Of a stretch of 6,304 bases of DNA, positions 5,491-6,304 are shown piece after piece. This stretch comes from Caldisericaceae bacterium (lineage in GTDB: Bacteria; Calditrichota; Calditrichia; Calditrichales; Calditrichaceae): assembly GCA_021160885.1 (NCBI GenBank), contig JAGHBR010000248.1, positions 1-6,304 of the forward strand, given 5' to 3'. The notes below the pieces were generated by a model, which saw nothing but the letters and a program-made list of their open reading frames with translations, was not told the origin of the DNA and did no database searches. Both the position numbers and the translations under genes were made by a program. Each line of letters opens with the position of its first letter. The first letter of the stretch is position 1.

Positions 5491-5500
5491 ATTCCTCCCC
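5491..5500 (-). promoter_or_regulatory. Strong ribosome binding site of the Tat-signal ORF
   Basis: On the minus strand GGGGAGGAAT precedes the ATG at 5489 by a single C. The GGAGG core is about 5 nt from the start codon. It is the best Shine-Dalgarno in the window, decides the start at 5489, and suggests that the first gene of the former operon was well expressed. Confidence 0.8.
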
Positions 5501-5530
5501 TGAAAGTTTTTGCATGATGAATTAAAATGT

Positions 5531-5559
5531 AAAAAAATTGGTGTAATTGCAATTTTTTT
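5531..5559. other. A/T inverted repeat between the Tat ORF and the upstream gene
   Basis: AAAAAAATTG (5531-5540) and CAATTTTTTT (5550-5559) are a perfect 10-bp inverted repeat with a 9-nt loop. Read in either direction the hairpin ends in a T-run, as in bidirectional terminators, but the stem is almost purely A/T and weak. It also overlaps the place where a promoter for the xdhC operon would be expected. Confidence 0.3.
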
Positions 5560-5568
5560 TGGATTTAT

Positions 5569-5584
5569 TTTGGCCCCAGCCAAA
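5569..5584 (-). terminator. Possible terminator hairpin after the NlpC/P60-like gene
   Basis: TTTGGC and GCCAAA pair over 6 bp around a 4-nt loop, 24 nt after the stop codon at 5609. On the minus strand the stem is followed by A-rich rather than T-rich sequence, so termination would depend on the neighbouring A/T repeat (5531-5559) or on Rho. Confidence 0.35.
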
Positions 5585-5608
5585 GTGAGACATCTCTTTG
5601 AATTTGAT

Positions 5609-6304
5609 TTATCTTTTAACCGGCTGGCCCAAAAACCATTTTCTCAGCATTTCATTACTAAATATTTTTCCAATAACCCGATAGCGTGAATAGTTTAGAG
5701 GACTCCCTTCATTAAAATCCTGGTTAACAACCATCAATGGTGGATCGAAATAACTGGAATGGCAAAAGGATAACTTTCTGTTTTTATTAATAATGAATCC
5801 CACGTGACAATCCAGACCAACAATGTACAGCCCGTCGCCTTTTTGCCGCAACCATTGCTCTATTTTTTGCATGGGGGCACTGTTGGGAAAACGTCTAATA
5901 TCCTTCGGCTGACTCAAATACTTAATGATTTTTTCCGAAGCAAGCTGGAGGAGCTTTGTGGGAATTTTAAATCCCGCATCTTGCAATGTAAAAACCACAA
6001 AACTGCCGCAGGCAATGCTATCCTTGCCCGGTTCACGTGTGATGCCATTAAAGTCCCAGGGCGTACCGTACCAGTACGGTAAAAGACTATCCACAAAAAC
6101 TTTGAAAAGATATTCTCTACTTTGATTAATTATTTTTTCTTTTTCCGCTGGTTCACTACTTTGCACATATTTCTGGTAAAACTGCAACCGTCTTTTTTGA
6201 ATATTTGGTTTAAACTGCTCATAGGATGGTTTTGTAGTTTTCGGCGCTTGCTTTTTAGCCTGCTCGGTCTGGCAATGAAATACAAACGTTAAAAGAATGA
6301 TGCC
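5609..6304 (-). CDS. Exported NlpC/P60-like cysteine hydrolase, N-terminus outside window
   Basis: The frame stays open to the window edge, giving at least 231 residues. The first visible residues are the hydrophobic tail of a signal peptide ending GIILLTFVFHC, followed by a polar QTEQAKKQAPK-type linker; Cys11 could be a lipidation site, although VFHC is a poor lipobox. The globular part contains YWYGTPWDFNG (~77-87), a probable nucleophile Cys99 in ACGSFV, a helical middle, His167 in VGLDCHVGFI, and FCHSSY with His182, followed by SRYRVIGK. A W-GT-x-x-x-NG entry, a Cys at a helix start and a His on a following strand are the layout of NlpC/P60 peptidases, which cut peptidoglycan stem peptides. 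Substrate and role are unknown. A TTG at 6187 could be taken as a start, but it lies inside the frame and has no clear ribosome binding site. It is separated from the molybdenum locus by ~120 nt and probably unrelated to it. Confidence 0.72.
   Translation of the reverse strand, partial: GIILLTFVFHCQTEQAKKQAPKTTKPSYEQFKPNIQKRRLQFYQKYVQSSEPAEKEKIINQSREYLFKVFVDSLLPYWYGTPWDFNGITREPGKDSIACGSFVVFTLQDAGFKIPTKLLQLASEKIIKYLSQPKDIRRFPNSAPMQKIEQWLRQKGDGLYIVGLDCHVGFIINKNRKLSFCHSSYFDPPLMVVNQDFNEGSPLNYSRYRVIGKIFSNEMLRKWFLGQPVKR

Noticed and set aside
5490..5552. N-terminal extension of the Tat ORF to 5552
   Set aside because: It would bury the strong GGGGAGGA site inside the coding sequence and put the twin arginines over 30 residues from the start.
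6185..6187. TTG at 6187 as the start of the NlpC/P60-like gene
   Set aside because: The frame continues to the window edge and encodes a signal-peptide-like hydrophobic stretch there; no ribosome binding site stands before the TTG.

Overview
All convincing genes in this window lie on the minus strand, so the text follows transcription from high to low coordinates. The style is that of a free-living, AT-rich bacterium of the FCB group: long intergenic stretches built of ATTCAAAATTC-type and AATCAGTG-type phrases, a Tat-exported molybdenum hydroxylase locus, and an NlpC/P60-like exported protein of a kind I associate with Bacteroidota relatives. My best guess is Calditrichota or a neighbouring lineage. 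This is an inference from style only, with low confidence.

Region 1 (6304-5609) holds the 3' part of a gene for an exported, probably lipid-anchored, NlpC/P60-like cysteine hydrolase. Its start lies outside the window.

Region 2 (5489-3762) is a molybdenum hydroxylase locus that appears to be gutted. It begins with a strong ribosome binding site and a textbook twin-arginine signal peptide, like those of periplasmic 2Fe-2S subunits. The reading frame breaks off where the Fe-S domain should begin. Directly after it, in another frame, comes what looks like the last ~30 codons of the FAD-binding (CoxM-type) subunit. Then follow intact xdhC (cofactor insertion and sulfuration chaperone) and mocA (molybdopterin cytidylyltransferase), which overlap by 8 nt. 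The simplest reading is one internal deletion that removed the catalytic structural genes and kept the maturation genes.

Region 3 (3761-2457) contains no gene. It holds four diverged head-to-tail copies of a ~225-260 bp composite repeat. The last copy is interrupted by a ~130 bp element with perfect 18-bp inverted ends, which carries a hairpin matching the Neisseria dRS3 pattern ATTCCC-N8-GGGAAT. Copy C shows the uninterrupted state.

Region 4 (2456-98) holds two core metabolic genes. One is a stand-alone phosphopantothenoylcysteine decarboxylase-type flavoprotein that lacks the CoaB half and has Asp at the usual catalytic Cys position of the lid. The other is gpmI, cofactor-independent phosphoglycerate mutase, with its active-site residues intact and a hairpin terminator candidate after it.

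I found no tRNA, rRNA, CRISPR array, transposase or integrase. No promoter was convincing enough to annotate.
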